From a virus: a stretch of 63,190 nucleotides of DNA. Below are positions 49,279 to 56,088 of the stretch, one piece after another. The notes under the pieces are model-generated. The model made no database searches. It had not been told where the DNA came from and worked only from the letters and a program-made list of their open reading frames with translations. Position 1 is the stretch's first letter, and every line of letters begins with the position of its first letter. The translations under genes were made by a program, and so were the position numbers. The DNA lies in the IMG/VR virus record IMGVR_UViG_3300035659_000010, positions 1 to 63,190 of that record. One strand, written 5' to 3'.

Positions 49279-50004
49279 ATGTACCGCAGCATGACAGGGC
49301 TCGGGCTTCTGGAGTGGACCGGCACCGGCGTGAGGTCTGTCGGGACGCCGACCTGTGTCACGCAGGGTGAACTGGCCGAGGCGCAAGCGAAGTGCCCGCC
49401 GGAGTACCACAAGAGGCTCTCCGGCCTCGGGCTGACACCGACGGGTCCGATGTCGGGTCGACTCAGTCCCTTCTCGGCGTGCGCGGTGGCGGCGCTTCCG
49501 GTGTGTCCAGCGCCGAAGTGCATTGACCAGTACACGGCCGGATTGATCGCGGCGTGCGTCGCCGGCACCTCTACAAACCCGGACCTCGACTGCTCCTCGC
49601 TCTACGCCTACGCGCTGTCGCAGCTGCCGTACTGTCCCGGCGCTTCCGGGCTGCAGCCGGTGCCTAGATGTCTCTCTCCAGAACTGCTCGCGTTGCGCGA
49701 CTACTGCGCCAGCACGAACGGCAATGGAGCGAACAAGGGGATGAACGCTGTGTGCTGGGCAGCGATGCACGACCCGAGCTACTGGGCTCAGGCCATGGCT
49801 GCGAAGCCTTGCTACGAGCAAGCGTACGTGCCGCCTGTGACGTCCGCTCCGGAATCGACTCCGCAGCAGCTGCCCGCGGAGCAGCCGACAGTGGCGTACG
49901 TGCCGGAGAAGCAGGAAGCGTCGATGGCTGGCACGTGGGGGATCCTCGCTCTCCTCGCGGTGGCGGGCGGCGGCTATTACATGTACCGCCGGAACAAGAG
50001 GTGA
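49279..50004 (+). CDS. tail-anchored Cys-rich protein, paralogue of 48130
   Basis: 241 residues, starts MYRSMTGLG. Shares with the 48130 product the sequence PRCLSPELLALRDYC ... GANKGMNAVCWAAM ... KPC, so both carry the same disulfide-rich helical domain. Additional cysteines upstream (CPAPKCIDQ, DCSSLYAYAL). Pro/Glu linker, last helix WGILALLAVAGGGYYMY and RRNKR. Confidence 0.77.
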   Translation: MYRSMTGLGLLEWTGTGVRSVGTPTCVTQGELAEAQAKCPPEYHKRLSGLGLTPTGPMSGRLSPFSACAVAALPVCPAPKCIDQYTAGLIAACVAGTSTNPDLDCSSLYAYALSQLPYCPGASGLQPVPRCLSPELLALRDYCASTNGNGANKGMNAVCWAAMHDPSYWAQAMAAKPCYEQAYVPPVTSAPESTPQQLPAEQPTVAYVPEKQEASMAGTWGILALLAVAGGGYYMYRRNKR

Positions 50005-50007
50005 TCC

Positions 50008-50202
50008 GTGGCGACAAAAAGCAAAAAACCCAGGTCCACGACCGCAAAGAATCTCGACGCAATCTACGATGCTCTGTACGACGATCTGGACAGGCTCTGG
50101 AACGCGAGCGCGATCAGCGCCACAGAATACGATCGCCTGTACGGCAAGCTGAATGCGGGGATGAACAAATTGAGCGAAGTCGTCTCGGAGCTACACGGAT
50201 GA
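50008..50202 (+). CDS. small helical protein, 64 aa
   Basis: GTG with AGAGGTGA upstream. Basic start (KSKKPRSTTAK) then two helices including DDLDRLWNASAISATEYDRLYGKLN. Related to the 50225 product by the DRLWN and N-K-x-L-x-x-V pattern. No membrane helix. Possibly a small capsid or DNA-associated protein. Confidence 0.65.
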   Translation: MATKSKKPRSTTAKNLDAIYDALYDDLDRLWNASAISATEYDRLYGKLNAGMNKLSEVVSELHG

Positions 50203-50224
50203 ACATGTACCGGAGGAACAAGCA

Positions 50225-50431
50225 ATGAAACGCAGGAAGCACAGCGCCTACAATGCAATCGGCGCGAATTATCAGAAGGCGTTCGATCGTCTCTGGAACA
50301 TGGTTGGCGATCTGGAAGCAGATGGTCGGCTCACTGGCGCGAAAGCCAACGCCCTGTTCTTCTCGCTCGACAAGAACGCGAATCAGTTCAACGACCTGAT
50401 CAACAAAGTCGCGAAGGCGGCTAAGGCATGA
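50225..50431 (+). CDS. small helical protein, 68 aa, paralogue of 50008
   Basis: Starts MKRRKHSAYNAIG, followed by FDRLWNMVGDLEADGRLTGAKANALFFSLDKNANQFNDLI. Shares helix layout and FDRLWN with its neighbour. Very basic ends. Its stop overlaps the following ATG. Confidence 0.65.
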   Translation: MKRRKHSAYNAIGANYQKAFDRLWNMVGDLEADGRLTGAKANALFFSLDKNANQFNDLINKVAKAAKA

Positions 50432-50658
50432 ACATGAACCTTGTCGGCATCGCAGGAGTTCCTGCGCAGGACATGTCCGGCAAGCTCGTCGGCGTGGGCG
50501 GCTGCGGCTGCAACGCTGGCATGGGAGCGTACGCGCGTCCGGTCGGTGAGACCTCCCCGACGCCAGAGCAGGCGCAGGCGTTCCGCTGGATAGCGGTCGG
50601 CCTGCTCGGCGTGGCGGCCATCGGTCTCTGGTGGATGGAGAGCCGGAGGCACGCTTGA
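50428..50658 (+). CDS. tail-anchored protein, 76 aa
   Basis: Short Gly/Cys-rich ectodomain (VGVGGCGCNAGMGAYARP), then one membrane helix (about 52-70, FRWIAVGLLGVAAIGLWW) and tail MESRRHA. ATG overlaps the previous stop as ATGA. Confidence 0.76.
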   Translation: MNMNLVGIAGVPAQDMSGKLVGVGGCGCNAGMGAYARPVGETSPTPEQAQAFRWIAVGLLGVAAIGLWWMESRRHA

Positions 50659-50879
50659 TGGACAACATGCGCGCAGCAGCCGCGGCGGCGGACGCTCTCG
50701 GCCCGACGATGGACAACGTAGGCGGCCCTCTCGGCATCGTCGGCAGGGCCATCGGCCTCGGGGGTGACGAGATCGAGGCGGGCGTGCCCGGCTGGGCGTG
50801 GCTCGGCATCGGTGTCGTTGCTGGCGGGATCGCCATGTACTTCCTGCGGCCGCGGGTCGAGGCTTTCGTCGGGGACTGA
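50658..50879 (+). CDS. tail-anchored protein, 73 aa
   Basis: ATG shares its A with the previous TGA. Ala-rich N-terminus, GLGGDEIEAGVPG in the middle, one membrane helix (WAWLGIGVVAGGIAMYFL) and tail RPRVEAFVGD, which is longer and more acidic than usual for this block. Confidence 0.75.
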   Translation: MDNMRAAAAAADALGPTMDNVGGPLGIVGRAIGLGGDEIEAGVPGWAWLGIGVVAGGIAMYFLRPRVEAFVGD

Positions 50880-50892
50880 GCCGGGGTACATT
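50864..50892 (+). promoter_or_regulatory. possible promoter before the DGSLG-repeat gene
   Basis: TACATT (50887-50892) is a good -10; the -35 at 17 bases (TTTCGT, 50864-50869) is weak. A GGGAAGG ribosome site lies after it. Listed as tentative. Confidence 0.35.
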
Positions 50893-50915
50893 CCCTGGGA
50901 AGGATCGAGAATCAC

Positions 50916-52109
50916 ATGTCGCTAGGCGCATACTTCGGAAGCACCAAGATCACTCAGGGCGCTGGCGGCTTGGGCCAGGACGGACCGCTGCAGGCGTACG
51001 CGGACGGCATCGTTGGCGGCAACGCCCCGAGCGCCGAGAACCCAGGGCCACTGTTCGCGTACGCGGACGGCTCGCTCGGGGCTGCGCCGCTCCAGGCGTT
51101 CGCCGACGGCGTCGTCGGTGGCTCCTCGGCGAACCCAGACATGCCCGGTTCGTTGTTCGCCTACGAGGACGGCTCCCTCGGTCCGCTCTCGCGCGGGGCT
51201 CCGTACGCGGACGCTCCGGATGGCGGCGTCTTCGGTGGTGGTGGCGGTGGCGGATCTGCCGACGGTGGCAGCATCGAGATGGCCGATCATCCGGCGCCGG
51301 TGCTGGCCTACCAGGACGGCGTGTTCGGTGGGCGCGGCACATGCGGGCTCGGCGCTGTCGGCCCGCTCCGCGCGTACTCGGACGGCTCGCTCGGCAGCGA
51401 CGACGATGCCGGCGGGACTCCGATCTCCGTCTTCGGTCAAGGGATCTTTGGCGAGCACGGCGAGGGCATGAACCGGTTCGGTCCACTGCAGTCGTTCCAC
51501 GACGGATCGCTCGGCGCTGTCGGCGCGACCGCTCCCGGACTTGATCTCGGTGACGAACAGACGCTCATGGAATTGAAAGTGCTGCTCGGGATGAGCAGCG
51601 CGTTCGCGATGAGCCCGGAAGGTCAGAAGACCTATACGCCGGAGTGGTACCGAACCGGCATCTGGGAGCCGTCGGCGAGCGCGCTCTGGCAGTCGGTGGT
51701 GAATGCTCCCGAGCCGTACGGCCGCATGTTCGTGGGTCAGAAAGTGAGCGACGAGGAAGCGTCCCAGACCTGGCCGAACGGGACCGGGATCTTCATCATG
51801 TTCTCGACGCTGATGACGCCGGACGCTGGCTTCGCTGCCAGAAAAAAGGCGATGGAGGAGACTCTCCCGACGCTCTCGGGATGGTTCTCTGGCGCGACGG
51901 CCTTCGTGCAGGCGAAGACACAGTCGTGCAAGGAAGGGCAGACGTGCCCCTTTCCTTCGTTGCCTGTCCTGGGGCCGTACCTCTCTCTCACCGACAAGGT
52001 GAAGGGAGCGCACGCTGGGGGCTCTTCCAAGGCGAGCATGATGGCGTGGTACGGGCTCGGGGCTGCGGGCCTGCTCGGGCTCGCGCTCGTTTTTCGGAAG
52101 AAGCGCTGA
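50916..52109 (+). CDS. tail-anchored protein with DGSLG repeats, 397 aa
   Basis: AAGGA upstream. About seven degenerate repeats of the form P-L-x-A-Y/F-x-D-G-x-L-G fill residues 25-205 (LQAYADGIVGG, LFAYADGSLGA, LRAYSDGSLGS, LQSFHDGSLGA and others). A 150-residue helical domain follows (TLMELKVLLGMSSAFA ... LPTLSGWFSGATAFVQAK) and the last helix MAWYGLGAAGLLGLALVF with RKKR. The repeats look like short beta-turn units that could stack along a spike or bind a partner. Confidence 0.75.
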   Translation: MSLGAYFGSTKITQGAGGLGQDGPLQAYADGIVGGNAPSAENPGPLFAYADGSLGAAPLQAFADGVVGGSSANPDMPGSLFAYEDGSLGPLSRGAPYADAPDGGVFGGGGGGGSADGGSIEMADHPAPVLAYQDGVFGGRGTCGLGAVGPLRAYSDGSLGSDDDAGGTPISVFGQGIFGEHGEGMNRFGPLQSFHDGSLGAVGATAPGLDLGDEQTLMELKVLLGMSSAFAMSPEGQKTYTPEWYRTGIWEPSASALWQSVVNAPEPYGRMFVGQKVSDEEASQTWPNGTGIFIMFSTLMTPDAGFAARKKAMEETLPTLSGWFSGATAFVQAKTQSCKEGQTCPFPSLPVLGPYLSLTDKVKGAHAGGSSKASMMAWYGLGAAGLLGLALVFRKKR

Positions 52110-52119
52110 AGGAGATCAC

Positions 52120-52530
52120 ATGTACCGATCACAAGGAGCGATGGGCGAGTATTTCGCGGCACAGTCCGGCATGGGACAGTACGAGCAGGCTGCTGCCGGG
52201 ATGGGCGAGTACTTCGCGGCACAGGGCCTCGGTGGCCCGCTCGTGAACTGGGCGCGACAGGAAGAGGCCGAGGCCGGTCACGCAGGCATCTTCGGGCTCG
52301 GGGAGTACTTCGGAGCGAACGGTCTCGGCGAGATGCCTCCGCTGGACGCTGAGCAGAAGAAGAGCCTCGCGATGTACGCCGGTGGCGGTTTGGCCGTCGG
52401 TCTGCTCGGCGCGTACCTGATGAAGAAGACCAAGGCCAAGGGCCTCCTAGTCGGTGGCGGTCTGGGCACTGCGATCGGGCTCGGTGCGTTCTGGGCCCTC
52501 AAGATGCCGAACACGCTCTCGGCGACGTGA
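52120..52530 (+). CDS. membrane protein with GMGEYF repeats, 136 aa
   Basis: GGAG upstream. Starts MYRSQGAMGEYFAAQSG; four GMGEYF/GLGEYF-type repeats and QAAAGMG match the C-terminal repeats of the 41571 product, which suggests the two proteins interact or share a binding partner. Two membrane helices (LAMYAGGGLAVGLLGAYLM and GGGLGTAIGLGAFWAL) separated by KKTKAKG. Confidence 0.75.
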   Translation: MYRSQGAMGEYFAAQSGMGQYEQAAAGMGEYFAAQGLGGPLVNWARQEEAEAGHAGIFGLGEYFGANGLGEMPPLDAEQKKSLAMYAGGGLAVGLLGAYLMKKTKAKGLLVGGGLGTAIGLGAFWALKMPNTLSAT

Positions 52531-52553
52531 GCCATCCCCACTGGGAGGTCCCG

Positions 52554-52832
52554 ATGATGTTCGCTGGAATGGGAGACGTCTCTGCGGAAACACCGGTGCC
52601 GGTGGTGCCGGGACCTATCGCTCCGCCAGCGCCGCCTCCGTCGCGTTCGGGCGCGCTCGCGCTCGACCTCGACGTCGTCGCTTTTTTTGCTGTCCCGGCG
52701 GCCATCGGTGCGGGAATTGGACGGATGGTTGGTAGCAAGCGCTACCTACGGAACGCTGCAATCGGGGCAGCGGTTCCTGTCGGGCTGGTCGCGTCTTATT
52801 TGGCGCTCGTCGCAATCACCGGCAAGACCTGA
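52554..52832 (+). CDS. two-helix membrane protein, 92 aa
   Basis: ATG 52554 with GGGAGG; a GTG 27 bases upstream overlaps the previous stop and is the alternative. Pro-rich start, two hydrophobic segments (VVAFFAVPAAIGAGIG and AAIGAAVPVGLVASYLALVAI), ends ITGKT without a basic tail, unlike neighbours. Confidence 0.7.
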   Translation: MMFAGMGDVSAETPVPVVPGPIAPPAPPPSRSGALALDLDVVAFFAVPAAIGAGIGRMVGSKRYLRNAAIGAAVPVGLVASYLALVAITGKT

Positions 52833-52840
52833 AGCAGAGC

Positions 52841-53536
52841 ATGGACATCTTCGAGCGCCTCCGTCGTGCCACCGGGGACATCCCGTGGGACACGTTCGTG
52901 TCCGTCATGGCACAGAACCTCGGCGCGAACGGCGCGGCCGCGCAGGAGATCGTCGCTCAGCTGAAGGAGTGGGGCTCGCACCTCACGAAGAACGCGCTCT
53001 CGAAGTGGAGCGTGTCCGTCATGTCCCCGGTCGCGTGCGACTCGCCGGACGTGAGCAGCGGACGTCCGCAGACGTGTCCGTCGTTCGCGGTCGTGAAGTG
53101 CGACGTGTGCGGCCGCCCGTGCTGTCTGGCACATGCCCGCGTGGACTACATGGGCGACGCGATCTGCGAGGTCTGTATCGGCGAGGCGAAGGTGCGTCGC
53201 CGGACATCGTCTTGGGCTGATGGCGGTCCGACGCCGTACGCGCGCCCGCACGCTGGAGAGCCACGCGCTGAGCGCAAGGGTCGGGCTGAGCCCCCTCCGC
53301 CAGCGCAGAGCGCTCCGGGGGTTATGTCGCGCGCCGAAGCACTCCGCGTGCTCAAGCTGCCGAAGAACTCGACCTGGCTGCAGACGAAGACGCAGTACCG
53401 GAAGCTCGTCTTGAAGCACAACGCGGACCGCCCGCAGAGTGATGCGGAGCGCGAGAGGAACACCGAGCGCCTGAAGAAGATCAACGCGGCGTACTCGGTG
53501 CTCAAGGGACACTACGAGCAGAAGGCGGCGGCATGA
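52841..53536 (+). CDS. zinc-finger and degenerate J-domain protein, 231 aa
   Basis: Helical N-terminal 65 residues, then a zinc-ribbon-like block CDVCGRPCCLAHA ... CEVC (about 87-109), a Pro-rich linker, and a C-terminal J-domain-like helical pair: EALRVLKLPKNSTW ... QYRKLVLKHNADRPQ ... KKINAAYSVLKGHYE. The canonical HPD is replaced by HNAD, so stimulation of DnaK is doubtful; it may act as a DnaJ decoy or simply a helical adaptor. Together with GroES downstream it suggests phage-controlled folding. Confidence 0.75.
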   Translation: MDIFERLRRATGDIPWDTFVSVMAQNLGANGAAAQEIVAQLKEWGSHLTKNALSKWSVSVMSPVACDSPDVSSGRPQTCPSFAVVKCDVCGRPCCLAHARVDYMGDAICEVCIGEAKVRRRTSSWADGGPTPYARPHAGEPRAERKGRAEPPPPAQSAPGVMSRAEALRVLKLPKNSTWLQTKTQYRKLVLKHNADRPQSDAERERNTERLKKINAAYSVLKGHYEQKAAA

Positions 53537-54117
53537 ACACTCTCGATTCTGTGCGTATTCTTGTTACTGAAGAAGAGGCCCATCCCGGCGGCGGCAGACA
53601 TGCGTTCATCTCGTTCTACGGCGGGCTCAAGCTGAGTATCGTCGCCGGTCCCGATCAGTACTCGGCGCCAAGCCGCGCCCTTCCGGCTCTGGTGTTGTAC
53701 GACAGGGTGGAAGTGGCGATCGGCGGTCCTGGTAACAATTTCATCAGGCCGACTGAGGATAACCTACTGGCACATGGGCTGACGGCGCTCGTGCCGTACG
53801 CTGTCCAGAATGACGATGTGATGGCGTACGTGCCGATGGAGGCCGTACTGAGCGCGATCAGTGGAGCGTCGATGCTCAGCGAGGCGTTGGGGAATATGGA
53901 ACGCAACGCCCCGCGCCTCACAGGCCGATGCGCGCTCGCTAGAATCCCACGCATCCTCATTGAGCGTGCCGCCGAGAAGTCCGGTCTGCCTGTCTCGGAA
54001 ATCGAGTCCATGATCGTGGACAACGAAGTGATCGCGGAGAACGTAGAGGCGGGTCGCGAGATCACGCAACGCGATCTCAGCAACATGGTGGAAGCATATC
54101 TGGAGGGTCCGTTTTGA
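53533..54117 (+). CDS. unknown soluble protein, 194 aa
   Basis: ATG overlaps the previous stop. Beta-rich N-terminal half (HAFISFYGGLKLSIVAG; ALVLYDRVEVAIGGPGNNF), helical C-terminal half with ITQRDLSNMVEAYLEG. No membrane helix. It is unusual in sitting amid membrane proteins. Family not recognised. Confidence 0.72.
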   Translation: MNTLDSVRILVTEEEAHPGGGRHAFISFYGGLKLSIVAGPDQYSAPSRALPALVLYDRVEVAIGGPGNNFIRPTEDNLLAHGLTALVPYAVQNDDVMAYVPMEAVLSAISGASMLSEALGNMERNAPRLTGRCALARIPRILIERAAEKSGLPVSEIESMIVDNEVIAENVEAGREITQRDLSNMVEAYLEGPF

Positions 54118-54500
54118 GCTACCACGGCGTCGGTGCAGGCCCCGGACCGGTGAAGACCTACAAGGTCGACGCGCCGTTTCCGTGGGGCGTGAACACGGAG
54201 ATCAAGATCCCCGTGCAGCAGATGGCTGACGACTCGTACGCCGCGGTCTTGCCGCACATCCTGGAACTGGAAGGCAGGCTCATCGCCGACGTCGAGGACG
54301 AGATGGCCCGCGTCGTTCCAGACATGGTGCAACGGGTCATCAACGAGAACGTCCGCCCCGAGCTTGCGAAGCAGATGGAGATCGCTTTCGCGAAGGTGGA
54401 CATCGCCAAGGACGACGCGATCAAGGCCGCGGTCGGGATCGCTGCCGGGCTCGCCCTGGCCATCGGGCTCTCGGCCTGGTGGGTCAAGAAGGGCGGCTAG
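54114..54500 (+). CDS. tail-anchored protein, 128 aa
   Basis: TTG 54114 overlaps the previous TGA and has GGAGGG upstream. The start GVGAGPGPVKTYKVDAPFPWG is shared with the 54504 product. A helical middle with EDEMARVVPDMVQRV, then membrane helix (AAVGIAAGLALAIGLSAWW) and VKKGG. Confidence 0.77.
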   Translation: MSYHGVGAGPGPVKTYKVDAPFPWGVNTEIKIPVQQMADDSYAAVLPHILELEGRLIADVEDEMARVVPDMVQRVINENVRPELAKQMEIAFAKVDIAKDDAIKAAVGIAAGLALAIGLSAWWVKKGG

Positions 54501-54503
54501 GGC

Positions 54504-54734
54504 ATGTACCGCGCGGTGGGAGCCGGTCCCGGCAAGACGATCACGTACCTCGTGGACCTCCCGCAGCCGTGGGGGAGGGACACCCAGGTGACCATTCCGG
54601 TCGACGCCCTGGTGGGTGATGCTCTGGTCGCCGCTCAGCCGAGCATGGACGCCGCGGTCATGCGGGGCGTCGTGGGCGTGGCCGCTGCCATGGTCCTGGC
54701 CGTCGGGCTCGGGGCCTGGTTGCTCCGCAGGTGA
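54504..54734 (+). CDS. tail-anchored protein, short paralogue of 54114, 76 aa
   Basis: MYRAVGAGPGKTITYLVDLPQPWG repeats the N-terminus of its upstream neighbour, then a short linker and membrane helix (GVVGVAAAMVLAVGLGAWLL) with RR. A tandem duplicate that lacks the helical middle of the other copy. Ends just before the promoter at 54731. Confidence 0.77.
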   Translation: MYRAVGAGPGKTITYLVDLPQPWGRDTQVTIPVDALVGDALVAAQPSMDAAVMRGVVGVAAAMVLAVGLGAWLLRR

Positions 54735-54759
54735 CGCCGGGGGCTCGGCCAGGTAGACT
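54731..54759 (+). promoter_or_regulatory. leaderless promoter GTGACG-N17-TAGACT
   Basis: GTGACG (54731-54736) differs from TTGACG by one base; 17-base spacer; TAGACT (54754-54759); then CCGGCAC and the ATG at 54767, a seven-base gap. The bases between -10 and ATG nearly match those at 11733-11739 (GCGGCAC). Confidence 0.65.
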
Positions 54760-54766
54760 CCGGCAC

Positions 54767-54949
54767 ATGCTGGCACCGAGGACCGAGTATTGGGACGAGC
54801 GGCTCGGTCGCAGCGTTGGCCCGCTCGATCCAGCGTACGATGCAGAACGCTTCGGGGCGCTCGTCGCGAGAGGAAGCTCCGACACCGCGACGACCGGGCG
54901 AGACACGGTCCCATGCCCGCCGCCACTTCCTGATGGAGACACACCATGA
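54767..54949 (+). CDS. small protein, 60 aa
   Basis: Leaderless ATG. Polar, with YWDERLGRSVGPLDPAYDAERFG and a Pro-rich end CPPPLPDGDTP. No membrane helix or motif. Stop overlaps the next ATG as ATGA. Confidence 0.6.
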   Translation: MLAPRTEYWDERLGRSVGPLDPAYDAERFGALVARGSSDTATTGRDTVPCPPPLPDGDTP

Positions 54950-55497
54950 GCTTCTGGAACGTACCTGATTCCGACTACGTCGAGCTTGCCGTGGCGACGC
55001 CCGGCTGGCAGACCGCGCCCGTGCCCGGCTGGGGCATCAACCCTCTGCGTGCGGGACCGATGCGCGTGGGCATCGGGCTCGGACAGAGCATCCCCGGAGA
55101 GGACGACTTCCTCCCGCACTGGGCAGCGCTCGGGGCGGATCCGGAGGCGGCGTACAAGGAGACGTCGTGGGGCGTCGTCGCCGGAGCCGCCGCGCTCGGT
55201 ATCGGGCTCGGGCTCCTCTTCGGCTACGGCTGGTGGGGCGGCAAGAGGCTCACGCCGAACAAGAGTCGTCGTCGCTCCAGACGGAAAGGCGGCAAGATGC
55301 GGAGGAACGGTTACATCTCGTCTCAAGGATGGGGAGTGGTGTCCGCCGGCCAGTTCGATCCGGTCACAGGAGAAGCGTACCGGGTGCCGCACGTCCGAGC
55401 CAGGTCGAGGGCGAACGATTGGTCGGCACCGGCGTATCCGGACACGAAGGCCGGGCTGCGGCGCCTTATCAACGACGCGAACGCCGGCCGATTCTGA
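54946..55497 (+). CDS. membrane protein with basic C-terminal domain, 183 aa
   Basis: Begins with SFWNVPDSDYVELAV and a Pro/Gly-rich ectodomain containing GIGLGQSIPGED, then one membrane helix (about 75-96, SWGVVAGAAALGIGLGLLFGYGWW), a strongly basic strip GGKRLTPNKSRRRSRRKGGKMRRNG, and a 60-residue tail. Unlike its neighbours the protein continues after the helix; the basic part may bind nucleic acid on the inner side. Confidence 0.75.
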   Translation: MSFWNVPDSDYVELAVATPGWQTAPVPGWGINPLRAGPMRVGIGLGQSIPGEDDFLPHWAALGADPEAAYKETSWGVVAGAAALGIGLGLLFGYGWWGGKRLTPNKSRRRSRRKGGKMRRNGYISSQGWGVVSAGQFDPVTGEAYRVPHVRARSRANDWSAPAYPDTKAGLRRLINDANAGRF

Positions 55498-55796
55498 TGC
55501 GCACGAACACCCACCTGTCGCCGGAGCAGTACATCGACGAGGACGATCTCGGCGATCTGCTCACTGAAGAACTGAACCACGCAGCGAGCGAAGCCCTGGG
55601 ACATGACGCCGTCGTGGTCTTCTTCAACGAAGGCCGCTCGGGACTCGTCGGTTACGAGGTCCGAGAGGGCGACCGGCACGTGCGGATCGACGGCGGTCAC
55701 GCGAACGTGCTGGAGGCGATCATCGCTTTCGACGAGTGGTGCGAGCGCGAGTCGGACGACGAGGACGATCTCGACGACGACGAGCCCGAGGACTGA
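55497..55796 (+). CDS. acidic soluble protein, 99 aa
   Basis: ATG shares its A with the previous TGA. Contains LSPEQYIDEDDLGDLLTEEL, a strand HDAVVVFFNEG, and ends with DDEDDLDDDEPED. The acidic tail could balance the basic strip of the neighbour. Family unknown. Confidence 0.7.
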   Translation: MRTNTHLSPEQYIDEDDLGDLLTEELNHAASEALGHDAVVVFFNEGRSGLVGYEVREGDRHVRIDGGHANVLEAIIAFDEWCERESDDEDDLDDDEPED

Positions 55797-55799
55797 CGC

Positions 55800-56075
55800 A
55801 TGCACGGCTACGTGGGCTTCCAGCGAGCGACAGGCCAGGTGGACACCCGCATGGCCGTCGTCACGTGCCCCGAGTGCACGTATCTCAGCGATGGCGACTG
55901 CGTCGTCTGCGTTGGCCCCGACGATCACCCGTCATGTGACGGCTGTCGCGACGGTCGTGTCGTCTGGTACCGTCGCCCATTATTCATCTCGGTCACGACG
56001 GCCGTGGTGGTCTCGCTCATAGCCGGCATTGTCGTGAGGAAGATTCAGAAGCACTCAAAGTTGTTCTCAGACTGA
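55800..56075 (+). CDS. zinc-ribbon membrane protein, 91 aa
   Basis: N-terminal rubredoxin-like knuckles CPECTYLSDGDCVVC and CDGC (six cysteines within residues 23-49) followed by one membrane helix (about 60-80, PLFISVTTAVVVSLIAGIVV) and a tail RKIQKHSKLFSD. The chaperone-like zinc domain would sit on the N-terminal side of the membrane. Confidence 0.75.
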   Translation: MHGYVGFQRATGQVDTRMAVVTCPECTYLSDGDCVVCVGPDDHPSCDGCRDGRVVWYRRPLFISVTTAVVVSLIAGIVVRKIQKHSKLFSD

Positions 56076-56088
56076 ACAGGAATCGCAC

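Noticed and set aside
50658-50879. Holin
   Set aside because: A short protein with one helix next to others of the same type; no endolysin or spanin beside it, so a lysis role is unsupported.
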